From assembly GCF_032854445.1 (NCBI RefSeq), contig NC_088307.1, positions 11,980,017 through 12,044,016 on the forward strand: DNA of 64,000 nucleotides, in the 5' to 3' direction. Every line of letters starts with the position of its first letter. The first letter of the stretch is position 1. The notes under the pieces are model-generated. The model had not been told where the DNA came from. It did no database searches and saw only the letters and a list, made by a program, of their open reading frames with translations. A program made the translations under genes and the position numbers. Below are positions 27,061 to 46,713 of the stretch, one piece after another. The DNA is from Liolophura sinensis. Lineage: Eukaryota > Mollusca > Polyplacophora > Chitonida > Chitonidae.

Positions 27061-27684
27061 GTTATGTACGTTTAAAAATTACATGATACGCTTCAAAAAT
27101 TAAAAAAGAGCGCACTGTATACACCTGAAGATTTGTACGTAGGCATAAGTTCACGAAAGGTAGAGTTCGTGAGAGAATTAAAGCAGGCAGTCCTGTCAAA
27201 AAGTATTTACAAATGTCTGGTTTCAATACAACATCGACCGTCAGCGAAGTCTGTTATGTTAAGGTATTATCGAGGATCCAGTTTCTGACCTACATTATAC
27301 ATTGTACAGGTCTGTGATTTCGCGAGTAAATTGAAGTTCATACAATGGCATACAACGATGATAAGAACAGTTAACAACATATGTACAGAAACATTTCAGG
27401 TTTACACTATATACTGTCAATAGTTATTACTGCAACCTATACTGCTATCAAAACTTCTCTAGGCCTAAAAGGTAAAGATAGCTGTCAGTGAGCGAATTAT
27501 TGAAACAAACCCGAAACCAGTTGATGCGAAAGAAATAAATATATTAACTTTAATCAGTTTTATTCCTCTTCAGGGAGAGCTGAAATAAAATGTTATGACA
27601 AGTCCGTAAGTCCTAAGCAATCTACATGTGGACCTACAACTACAGGCCTACTTGTAGTTCTATATGCAACTACAAAGGACAGAT
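27061..27684. other. Intergenic stretch, nothing recognised
   Basis: AT-rich sequence between genes 1 and 2 without exon or repeat signatures. Confidence 0.4.
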
Positions 27685-27865
27685 TTATTAATTTATTTAT
27701 TTATTTATTTGTTTGATTGGTGTTTTATGTCGTACTGAAGAATGATTCACTTATAAGACGGTGGCCAGCATTATGGTGGGAGGAAACCGGACAGAGCCCT
27801 GGGAAACCCACGATGAAGCGCAGTTGGTGGCAGACCTTCCTGCAAACGGTCACGGAGTTTCTTTG
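27685..27865 (-). repeat. SINE family 1, minus, head-truncated
   Basis: TTTATTTA tail, GATTGGTGTTTTATGTCG, GGCCAGCATTATGGTGGG and core. It inserted at the upstream edge of duplication copy D. Confidence 0.82.
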
Positions 27866-28101
27866 TGATGTCCTGGCGTCGGAGTGTGTAATAACAAAAG
27901 GGATATCTAACTCTAGCGAGGAAAATATCACTTTTATCGGTAAAGGAAAACCTGACATTTCACCTTATAAAAAGAATAAAATGTTTTTCTCATTGAACAC
28001 AAAAATTTCATTTTTTAAATCCTTGCAACAACTGGGGATCATGTGGCCTTTGGTAATATATCAGGTCGTTACACAAAATTCCACAATAACAATACATGAA
28101 G

Positions 28102-28194
28102 TGACGTCACTGGGGATTTACAACCCTGCATGAATTACGGCAGGAGACACATACACAGAAAAAAATGCATGAATAGGCACGTTGCTATGGTAAC
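28102..28194 (+). promoter_or_regulatory. Candidate promoter elements, gene 2 (CRE and X-box-like)
   Basis: TGACGTCA at 28102-28109 and GTTGCTATGGTAAC at 28181-28194, 456 and 377 bp before the ATG. This is the best RFX X-box match of the four paralogues. Confidence 0.55.
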
Positions 28195-28557
28195 CCAACG
28201 TATTGCACACGTACTATGTAAAACGTAGCTACAAAGAAGAGAAAATATTTTATAAAACATCAGCCAAAACTGCAAGGTGCATTCGGAAATGTGATATGCT
28301 CAACAGCGCATGCCTTTTCAAATATTCAATGATACTCTTCATTGTATACAATTTCCTCTTTGTCGGCCGAGACGTTTTGTAGAGGTTCAGAACGCACGCA
28401 TACACAACAGATTTAAATTTAGGCTAGGAAGACAAAACTCCCGACCTGATTTTGTTTGCAGAATACTTCATGTATGTATACGTATCTGTACATTTTGACT
28501 GTAAGCAATATCGTCTACACACATCGTCTGCACACACAGCGGTGTAAACGGGTCAAG

Positions 28558-38687
<10,130 letters not shown>

Positions 38688-39647
38688 CGGAAGAAACGAT
38701 ATTCTGTCAGACCCTTGAAACCTCAAATTGTCTTTAACTCAATTCGAAACGTTCCCTATATGGACGTTAGGACGTTATTCAATGTTTATATTTCCTGCTA
38801 AACTGTTCTCCAATAAAGATTTAAAACCAGTTTCCTGCGGACGAAGTAAGATGGGACTTTTTACGTTTGTACGCCACGAACTGTTATGTGTGTGTCCAGT
38901 ACCTGAGTTATTATAATAACGTAATTACACGTACTATTTATGGACCAAATTTCATACTTTTAAAGGGTACGCGGAAAGGTACAATAAAAGTATAAGCACG
39001 GTTTTAAAGAAAATGAAGAATGATTATGCCTAAAAAAATAGATTTTTAGACATATTTTATATTTCTAAATAACCCATCTATTTTATGCATATTTTCCGTC
39101 AGTGATCGGACATATTTCAAAATAACGTCATCGATGAACCTAGTGGGAACGGGGAAGGAGATTGTTCCCCCTAATTCATTTCGGACTGTCACCTACCCCC
39201 TCCCCCGCCCTATTGCCTCCACCAAGAAAGTTGTTTTTCACAGCTATCACCGTTGACGTCACCACAGCCGGTTGTTTAATTTCCGCACTAACTGCCGAGG
39301 ACTGGTGAAAACTGTAGTTTAGAGCCATTTTTGTGACCTAACAATAAAGGTGATTGTAGCTCTTTTTGTAGTTTTTATGTGGTGTAGGTCACGTTTGTAA
39401 TATCCCCTTAATTATAATTGAGCAACAGTTACATGAAACATTGTCTAAATGTTATACTCTCAGATCCGAGATTTGACAGCCTGTTGCTCACTAGGTTACC
39501 TCTTTCTTGAAGAAAGAAAGCTCAAAAAATGAAGTATAAAGCTTACGAGGTATTGTTTAGATTAACTAAATTAAAAAAAATATATTTTGGCTTTTTCTTA
39601 TTGGGTTAAGAGCACTGAAATATTGAATTTAACTACGGTGTTTATGA
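38688..39647. other. 3' flank of gene 2
   Basis: Likely 3' untranslated region then intergenic sequence. Two AATAAA hexamers occur; no further gene recognised. Confidence 0.5.
38812..38988 (+). terminator. Candidate poly(A) signals, gene 2
   Basis: AATAAA at 38812-38817 and at 38983-38988, 125 and 296 bp after the stop codon. Confidence 0.5.
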
Positions 39648-40311
39648 ACATAGCTGCTGTTTAGAATATGTTTTGCCCACCATAGCTAGTGTTTAGAGTA
39701 TGTTTTTCTCCACCATAGCTTGTGTTTAGAATATGTTTTGTCCCCACCATAGCTGGTGTTTAGAATATGTTTTTTCCCCACAATAACTGGTGTTAACAAT
39801 ATGTTTCCCCCCACCGTAAATACAGGTTTACCTTAAAATGGCCCTGATTACCTGAATATAAAAAGATTTCTTTATCAAATAGAAAACTTTAAAATCATGC
39901 AAATTCCACATAAAAAGGGGTAAAAAGTCATTCGTTTATGTGGATTTATATACATTTTCGTTTTTTTCTCTCAGAATGAAAGGAAATGTTCTGACAACTT
40001 TTGTATGGGGGGTATTTGGGACAACCTTTTTGTATATATGATTTAACATAAAAATATTGCATATTATGGTGTGGTGCATGTGTAATAAATTTATTTGATT
40101 ACATCTAAACACATGCGTTAAATCTGATTTATGATAATATTTAGGAATATGTTATAAATATAACTAGGATCAAAATAGTGGTTTAAAATATTTGCCAGAT
40201 GGAACGTCCAAATCTACGCCCAGGTATATTTACTGGACGTGAGTAAGATCCGTATTTAGGGCTCTATTACACAAAGACGATATATACCAAGAGGTGGTCC
40301 CAATATCCACC
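39648..40311. repeat. Dispersed repeat R, copy 1
   Basis: Five tandem units of about 33 bp (CACCATAGCTGGTGTTTAGA then ATATGTTTT) followed by about 490 bp of AT-rich sequence with TGGAACGTCCAAAT and CCAAGAGGTGGTCCCA. A collinear copy lies at 55786-56418. No coding capacity; family not recognised. Confidence 0.85.
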
Positions 40312-40719
40312 CCCTTTCTTGTACAGGCGTCCATTGAGAGTGGTTTTCATAGTGTTGTATATTTGATATTTTTTGGATTTATTTGTGATAGCTTTCGGTC
40401 TTGTAAATTCTAAATTAATAATACACCTTTGTTGCTTAGTATTGGGCTTTTTGGCAACAATATTTTTTTTGTTTTTTCTTTGTTTTTTTTTTGCTTTTTT
40501 TTTTTGTTTTTTTTGGCTGATAAGCAGTCACATCTGATATTAGAAATATAGTTAATCCATAGAAAAAAAGTTCTATAATTGATTGTATATATAGTAATAT
40601 ATAGTGTATATAGTAATATATAGTGTATAATAGTAATATCGTTAGTATTATATAGTAGCATAGGGCTATAAGTTACTATACTTTAGGTATAGTGTACAAT
40701 TGTGGGATAGGAAATCCTG
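40312..40719. other. AT-rich, low-complexity flank of the LINE
   Basis: Poly-T tracts (about 40462-40515) and TATAGTAATATATAGTG repeats near 40585-40640. No gene. Confidence 0.6.
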
Positions 40720-40868
40720 TACTTACACTGTCTCTTCCACACCTAACAGAGCGCCTTTCGTCTTTTCTCCCTGGCTCGGAGCAGCTCCCGAGCAACTTCT
40801 GCTATTTTTAACTGTCGTCTTGTAATAACTCCCCTGTGCATACACCACTATAATCATTAGTTACAGCC

Positions 40869-42092
40869 ATGGATGACGCAGAAGGAGACGACATGGAAGT
40901 CGTGGAAACGCGATCCACTACAAAACGAACGCGCGATTTTTCAACCGATAGAAGCTCCCAGGAAGGGAAGAAAGCAAAGCAGGTGGGTCAGAAGCAAGGA
41001 AATAACAATAACAATGTTGTAATTTCATCTATGGGGGGCTTACCTGTCACTGGGTGGAACCCAATTAAATTTGGTCAGAGTTTACAACAAGCAATTGACA
41101 ATGTAAAACAAGTAAAGAAAATTAACGGTAAAGACCTAATGATTGTTTGTAATAGTGCCACTCAAGTCAAAAAGGCACTCAGCATAACAACGCTGATGGG
41201 AAGAGATGTCTCCTGCAGGCTGCACTCCAATATCACCCTTTCACGTGGGGTGATTTATGGGTTAGGGGAAGACATCACTGAAGAAGAAGTACAACAAGCA
41301 CTGAAAAAATACAAAGTAACGAAAGCACAGCGTCTGACTAAAGGGAAGGAAAAAACTAAAACCAAATGTATGTTGCTATATTTTAATTCGGATGCACTAC
41401 CGGAAGAAGTTTCTCTCGGTTACGAAATATTTCCTGTCAAGCAATATGTTCCACCCGCCATACGTTGCTTCAAATGTCAGTCCTTTGGGCATATTTCAGG
41501 GGCATGTAGGGGGCGCCAGCGATGCCCAAGATGTGGCGGCCCCCATACATTTGATGAATGCCACAACCTGGATCGCCCCAAATGTGTCAACTGCGGGTCC
41601 CTGAGCCATAGCTCGGCGTATATGGGTTGCCCATATAGAAAGCAGGTATGTAAAGCGCAGTTCATAAAGGTTACCAAGAAAATTTCTTTTGCTGATGCTT
41701 TAAAATCAGTACGTGAAGAAGATAACCCCCATAGAATTTACCCAGAGGGGTCAAATGAGCGAGCTCTAACAGAAGGGCCGGTAGTAGATACCCCCGCTGA
41801 ACAGCCCCATTCTATTACGATTACACCCGTCAAGCCAATCCTTAGGTCCATAGCTACTCAAACCCCACGTGGTGAACCCACTCAGACAGACGGTATGTCC
41901 TTCACAATGGCCACAAGGCTTATCGCCATCTTTTCGGAAATACTAATAAAAGTCTTCGAAATCGAAGACCCTAAGAGTTTGGTACAAGTAGTGTTTAGCA
42001 TCGCTCAGAGTCGTCTTGGCTCTGAGGCTGTTGATTTTAAAAGACTGAACAATATTCTATTTACTGTGTCCTCGGATGATGAACATTCATAA
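40869..42092 (+). CDS. LINE ORF1, nucleic-acid-binding Gag-like protein
   Basis: 407 residues. The N-terminus is acidic then basic (TTKRTRDFSTDRSS). A middle domain (SRGVIYGLGEDITEEEVQQA.. to YVPPAIR) is of the kind found in Jockey/I ORF1 proteins. Three CCHC knuckles follow: CFKCQSFGHISGAC at 200-213, CPRCGGPHTFDEC from 219 and CVNCGSLSH..GC from 239. ORF1 proteins bind the element RNA and chaperone its reverse transcription. The stop overlaps the ORF2 start as TAATG. Confidence 0.88.
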   Translation: MDDAEGDDMEVVETRSTTKRTRDFSTDRSSQEGKKAKQVGQKQGNNNNNVVISSMGGLPVTGWNPIKFGQSLQQAIDNVKQVKKINGKDLMIVCNSATQVKKALSITTLMGRDVSCRLHSNITLSRGVIYGLGEDITEEEVQQALKKYKVTKAQRLTKGKEKTKTKCMLLYFNSDALPEEVSLGYEIFPVKQYVPPAIRCFKCQSFGHISGACRGRQRCPRCGGPHTFDECHNLDRPKCVNCGSLSHSSAYMGCPYRKQVCKAQFIKVTKKISFADALKSVREEDNPHRIYPEGSNERALTEGPVVDTPAEQPHSITITPVKPILRSIATQTPRGEPTQTDGMSFTMATRLIAIFSEILIKVFEIEDPKSLVQVVFSIAQSRLGSEAVDFKRLNNILFTVSSDDEHS

Positions 42093-45000
42093 TGTATCCT
42101 TTATATAATATAAATATATATTCCTATCTTGTTTTACCTCTATTATCAATGACTTTTAACATGTTACATCAGAATATTTGCGGTCTTGGCGCTCATGGAG
42201 AGGAATTCAAGTGTTATATTCAAAATCTTAAGCCCGCTCCTCATGTTATATGTCTTCAAGAAACTTTTTTAAAGCCACATATGGATTTTACCTACCCTGG
42301 GTATTTTATAGGTAGAATGGATAGGAATACAGACGGGAGAGGGGGCCTGGCCATGCTTCTAAAAGACGGCCTATCCTTTTCAGAACTAAAGTTACCTCCC
42401 TTTAACAGTATTGAGGCACAATGTTTTAATATTGCTACGAGGTCTGGTGCACCCACAAGTGTTGTTAATATATACAATCCTTCTAGTCGTATTGATAGAA
42501 AAGATTTTGATACTCTTATGTCTTATATTAATAGCACTTGTATATTGTGTGGGGATTTTAACGCTTACGGACCCTTATGGGGTAGCATTACAACGAATTT
42601 CAATGGAAGGGTAATGACTGCTCTAGTTAATGATTATGAAATGTGTGTTTTAAATGATGGGACGGGCACTCGTGTAGATCCTCATTCTGGTAATCTGTCT
42701 CACTTAGACCTTACTCTTTGCTCAGCAGATATAGGTCTGTCTTTTAATTGGTTCGTTGATACCATAAGCCCTTGTCCTAGCGACCACTTACCAGTTCTAG
42801 TCACCTGTAATATAGACCACCATGTGAATCCTGTAGGCCAGCCTCCCAGATGGTGTGTGAAAAGGGCAAACTGGGATGTATACAAAGAAGAATGTTTGAG
42901 GTCTTTTTCTCAGGATGTGTATAATAATGATGTTGATATTTTTGCAGATAATGTACTTAATGCCATTGATGTGGCTGCACAAAAATGCATTCCAAAATCC
43001 TCAGGTAAGGTGTCTAGTAAAATACCTGTTCCTTGGTGGAACGACGATTGTTCTAATGCTATAAAAAATCGGAAACGTTTAAAAAATCGTGCAAAACGCA
43101 CTCGCCTATACCAAGACATTGTTTTATTTAAACGAGCTAAAGCTGTAGCACAGCGGGTGATTAAAACAGCTCAGAGAGATCACTGGCGACAATACTGTTC
43201 GAATTTATCTGAAAATACAAATACCAAAGAAGTCTGGAATAAAATAAACTCGATTAAAGGTAAAAGAAAATCAAATAACACCCCAACTATTGTTCATAAT
43301 AATAGTAATTATGTTACTAATATTGACAAAGCCAGTATTTTGGCAGACAGTTTCTCTTTCGTTTCCAGTTCAAACAATTATTCTCCTGAGTTTATATCCC
43401 ATAAGGAAAATATTGAAGAAATGCATCCTTTTAATAATATTCTTTTTGATGACATGCCAATTAACAATGATTTTTCTTTACTAGAATTAAAGCAGGCCTT
43501 ATCCTCATGTTCGGATTCGTCACCGGGTGAGGATACTATTACGTACTCCATGTTGTACAATTTGCCATATCACTGTATGACTATATTACTATTGCTGTAC
43601 AATGCCGTTTGGTCTAGTATGAAACTCCCTGCTAAATGGAAAACGGCAATTGTTGTGCCCGTTGCTAAACCAGGTAAGGATCCCTCGTTCACATCTTCGT
43701 ACAGGCCTATAGCCCTCACGTCCTGTCTCTGCAAGGTCATGGAGCGTATGATAAATTCTCGATTGATGTGGTTTTTGGAGAAACACAATATACTTAGTCC
43801 AGTACAGAGCGGTTTTAGAAACAAACGTTGTACTACTGACCATGTGGTTAATTTAGAAACCTCCATCAGACACTCTTTTAAATATAAAGATTATTTACTT
43901 GCCGTGTTTCTCGATATAGAAAAAGCGTACGATATGGTTTGGAGGACTGGGGTGTTAATTAAGCTGCGTAATATTGGCATTGGTGGAAAAATGTTGGGTT
44001 TTTTAAAAGATTTCCTGTCCGGACGTTTTATTAAAGTTCGAGTGGGACAGAGTTATTCTCGCATGGTTCCGGTGGAGAATGGGGTTCCCCAGGGAAGTGT
44101 CTTATCTCCCACTTTATTTAATGTAGCCATAAATGACTTACCCAATGCCATATCCCCTAAATTAAATTGCACGCTTTTCGCTGATGATAAATGCATGTGG
44201 TTTTGCTCTAGGTCCCTTGCCTCTTGTGTCAAGCATATTCAGCAAGGTCTAGATGATATAATGAAATGGAGCCGGGACTGGGGGTTTAAGTTTTCTTCTG
44301 TTAAAACAGAAGCTGTTGTGTTTACACGGCGCCATACTGGTAATGTTTGTCTAACCCTTAATAACTCGACGATCAAAATCTCCTCTTCTTTTAAGTATCT
44401 CGGGGTTATATTCGATAATAGGCTTACTTGGGGTAGACATATTGACTATTTGATAGCAAGATGTGATAAAGTTCTAAATTTAATGAGGTGTGTATCGGGC
44501 AAATGTTGGGGGGCTGAGAAAAAATCATTACTACTGCTATATCGCTCTCTCATCCGTACCAAACTTGATTATTGTTGTGAAGCCTATGATTCTGCTTGCA
44601 TTACGCTTAAAGAAAAATTAGATTCTGTTCAGTGCGCAGCGCTGCGGATATGTACAGGAGGTATGCGCACCACACCACTTAACGTTCTACAGGTATTCTG
44701 TAACGAGTGGCCATTGTCTATCCGTCGGCGCCTGCGCACCCTCAAGTTCTTTTTCAGGCTCAAATGTTCGGTTAATAATGCTTCGTCTCGTTTGCTCGAA
44801 CCTTCCTTTTATGACAACTTGCATGACTTAAATAGTTATGCTGGGTTACCATTTAGTTTGAGATCAAAGAACATATCTTCGTCTTTAGATTGTGATAATG
44901 TTGCTTTGCAGTCATCCCGTGTTCCTGACTTCCCCACATGGAATCTAGAACCTCCCTACATTTCGACTACTCTGAACGATGATAGAAAAAAATCTGATAA

Positions 45001-45919
45001 TCCGAATGTTTCCTTACTATGTGCTACGGAATATATACATACAAGCCTATCCCAGTACTTGCAGGTATACACTGATGCCTCCAAGTGTCCAGACAGCAAC
45101 AGAGTTGGTGCAGCTTTTTGTGTCCCAGAGTTAAAATATTCCAAATCCTTTAGATTATCCAATTTTATCTCAGTATTTACAGCAGAACTTACAGCTATCA
45201 TCTGTGCTCTTCAGTTTCTCCTCGACCTAAAACCTTCCAGGGCTGTTATACTTACCGATTCTTTATCTTCCTTGCAGGCCATGTCAAATTATGTCTGGTA
45301 TAATTCTTCATCACTTGTGTTTGAAATACTGCATTTATGCACCGCTCTTCGTTACCAGGGCGTCTCTGTGAGTTTTGACTGGGTACCAGCTCATGTCGGT
45401 ATTGTGGGAAACGAAATGGCAGACTCCCTGGCGAAGAGAGCTTCATCCTTTTTAGATATATCCATACACGTGCCCTTAAACATTAATGAAATCATGAGTC
45501 ATGCCGCACCTAAGTTTGTGGATATTTGGCAGCGGCAGTGGGATGAAGCTAATAAGGGGAGGTTTTTTCACCAGTATAATCGTTCTGTCTTGTTAAATTC
45601 GCCAATATCATTACGTTCCCGACGAGATGAAACGCTAGTTTTCCGCCTTATTTCTGGACATGTACCTACAAATACCTATTTATTCAGAATGAATCTGCAC
45701 CCATCTGGGTTATGTGACGTATGCCTAATTAACGATGATATCGCTCATCTCTTATTTACGTGTACCCGGCACTCTAACGCTCGCCGTGTTCTTTACCGGG
45801 ACTTACGCTCCATTGGCCTTCGGCATTTTACGTTAGCATCTGTTTTAAATCCTAAAGCGAACCGAAGTAAGACTTTCCAGGCCCTGGCGAATTTTCTTAG
45901 CAGATGTCGTCGTTTTTAA
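42092..45919 (+). CDS. LINE ORF2: endonuclease, reverse transcriptase, RNase H
   Basis: Up to 1275 residues; the first ATG overlaps the ORF1 stop, but Met20 (42149, MTFNMLHQNICGL) sits exactly at the endonuclease start. APE endonuclease: CLQETFL, CGDFNAYGPLWG, PSDHLPV. RT: YRPIALTSCLCKVMERMI, FLDIEKAYDMVWR, GVPQGSVLSPTLFN and catalytic FADD at 696-699. RNase H: YTDASKCPDSNRVGAA, FTAELTAI, LTDSLSSLQAM, PAHVGIVGNEMADSLAK. A final CDVCLINDDIAHLLFTC is a CCHC-like finger. All catalytic motifs are present, so it is likely competent for target-primed reverse transcription. Confidence 0.92.
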   Translation: MYPLYNINIYSYLVLPLLSMTFNMLHQNICGLGAHGEEFKCYIQNLKPAPHVICLQETFLKPHMDFTYPGYFIGRMDRNTDGRGGLAMLLKDGLSFSELKLPPFNSIEAQCFNIATRSGAPTSVVNIYNPSSRIDRKDFDTLMSYINSTCILCGDFNAYGPLWGSITTNFNGRVMTALVNDYEMCVLNDGTGTRVDPHSGNLSHLDLTLCSADIGLSFNWFVDTISPCPSDHLPVLVTCNIDHHVNPVGQPPRWCVKRANWDVYKEECLRSFSQDVYNNDVDIFADNVLNAIDVAAQKCIPKSSGKVSSKIPVPWWNDDCSNAIKNRKRLKNRAKRTRLYQDIVLFKRAKAVAQRVIKTAQRDHWRQYCSNLSENTNTKEVWNKINSIKGKRKSNNTPTIVHNNSNYVTNIDKASILADSFSFVSSSNNYSPEFISHKENIEEMHPFNNILFDDMPINNDFSLLELKQALSSCSDSSPGEDTITYSMLYNLPYHCMTILLLLYNAVWSSMKLPAKWKTAIVVPVAKPGKDPSFTSSYRPIALTSCLCKVMERMINSRLMWFLEKHNILSPVQSGFRNKRCTTDHVVNLETSIRHSFKYKDYLLAVFLDIEKAYDMVWRTGVLIKLRNIGIGGKMLGFLKDFLSGRFIKVRVGQSYSRMVPVENGVPQGSVLSPTLFNVAINDLPNAISPKLNCTLFADDKCMWFCSRSLASCVKHIQQGLDDIMKWSRDWGFKFSSVKTEAVVFTRRHTGNVCLTLNNSTIKISSSFKYLGVIFDNRLTWGRHIDYLIARCDKVLNLMRCVSGKCWGAEKKSLLLLYRSLIRTKLDYCCEAYDSACITLKEKLDSVQCAALRICTGGMRTTPLNVLQVFCNEWPLSIRRRLRTLKFFFRLKCSVNNASSRLLEPSFYDNLHDLNSYAGLPFSLRSKNISSSLDCDNVALQSSRVPDFPTWNLEPPYISTTLNDDRKKSDNPNVSLLCATEYIHTSLSQYLQVYTDASKCPDSNRVGAAFCVPELKYSKSFRLSNFISVFTAELTAIICALQFLLDLKPSRAVILTDSLSSLQAMSNYVWYNSSSLVFEILHLCTALRYQGVSVSFDWVPAHVGIVGNEMADSLAKRASSFLDISIHVPLNINEIMSHAAPKFVDIWQRQWDEANKGRFFHQYNRSVLLNSPISLRSRRDETLVFRLISGHVPTNTYLFRMNLHPSGLCDVCLINDDIAHLLFTCTRHSNARRVLYRDLRSIGLRHFTLASVLNPKANRSKTFQALANFLSRCRRF

Positions 45920-46523
45920 TAATCGTTTTTTTTTTCTTTTTTTTTTTTTTTTTTTCTTCTTTTTTTTTTTTTTTTTAATGTTAACATGGTTGGATCGGCC
46001 TATTTGTTGCTTTTAAAGTGGTTGTTGTCGTTTCTTTTACCCGAACAGAACTGATGTGAGCTGACGCTTCTACTGTTTTTTTTTTGTCCAGGTGTTGTGT
46101 ATGTATACTGTTCAGCTCCTCCTGTACTATACTCTGTGTTCCATATATGTCATAACATCGTGAGTGTTCTAACGCCCACCTTTCCCAAAATCTCTCTTTA
46201 ACCCATGTACCTGCCCATCTTGTACTGTAAATATGGATTGTACACTAAGAAACGGTCATCATAGTGAATAATGACCCTCTGCAAACACTTTTTTTTTTGT
46301 TTTTTTTTTTTTTTTTTTTTCTTCTTTTAGTCATGAAGCCCAAAATTCGTCGGCTATAATGCTACAATGTCCATAGCACTAGTACTGAAACTTCTTCTCC
46401 TTGTCCTAAATAATATACTCTTCCTTTATATACTATCCAGCTTAAAAGCATTTTCAATGACGCCAAGTTTTGGCGCGCATCGGCCCTTTGGGCCGGAAAA
46501 GCGCCAGTGCAAATCAACCACAC
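45920..46523 (+). other. LINE 3' UTR
   Basis: Two long T-rich tracts (45928-45976 and about 46290-46325), then two short inverted repeats near the presumed 3' end. No A-rich tail was recognised before the LTR remnant. Confidence 0.6.
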
Positions 46524-46531
46524 CCCCCCCC

Positions 46532-46599
46532 CTATAACATATAACACAAAGGTCCGCAGACTAACAGTACATGAAAACGTTAAATAGTCATACATAACA
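46532..46599 (-). repeat. 3' LTR stub
   Basis: 68 bp (TATAACATATAACACAAAGG to ATAGTCATACATAACA) matching 51543-51610 of the complete LTR almost exactly. Left of it the sequence changes to the LINE 3' end. Confidence 0.85.
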
Positions 46600-46612
46600 C
46601 CCCCACCCTTTA
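46600..46612 (-). other. Polypurine tract
   Basis: On the minus strand AAAGGGTGGGGG lies directly before TGTTATG, the start of the 3' LTR, as expected for plus-strand priming. Confidence 0.75.
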
Positions 46613-46713
46613 GGGAAAGAAAGTTTTGCATAAAACTTTCTTTAACATATTCATAATCATGAATAATAATAACGTTTACCACAGTCTATAAAAACAAAGC
46701 TGCAGAAAACCAA

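Larger units (their letters stand above)
40720..46523 (+). mobile_element. I-group (Nimb-like) LINE with two intact ORFs
   Basis: Non-LTR retrotransposon: 5' UTR from about 40720, ORF1 40869-42092, ORF2 42092-45919, and a 3' UTR with long T runs and two hairpin-like stretches (GCGCCAAGTTTTGGCGC and CGGCCCTTTGGGCCG at about 46458-46497). It is placed in the I group because ORF2 carries a C-terminal RNase H after an APE-type endonuclease and RT. Neither ORF has a stop or frameshift, so the copy looks young. Exact ends and target-site duplication were not resolved; the 3' end abuts a truncated LTR at 46532. Confidence 0.85.

Noticed and set aside
40410-40661. Lysine-rich minus-strand frame beside the LINE
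   Set aside because: It is poly-T and AT-repeat sequence read as Lys and Ile.
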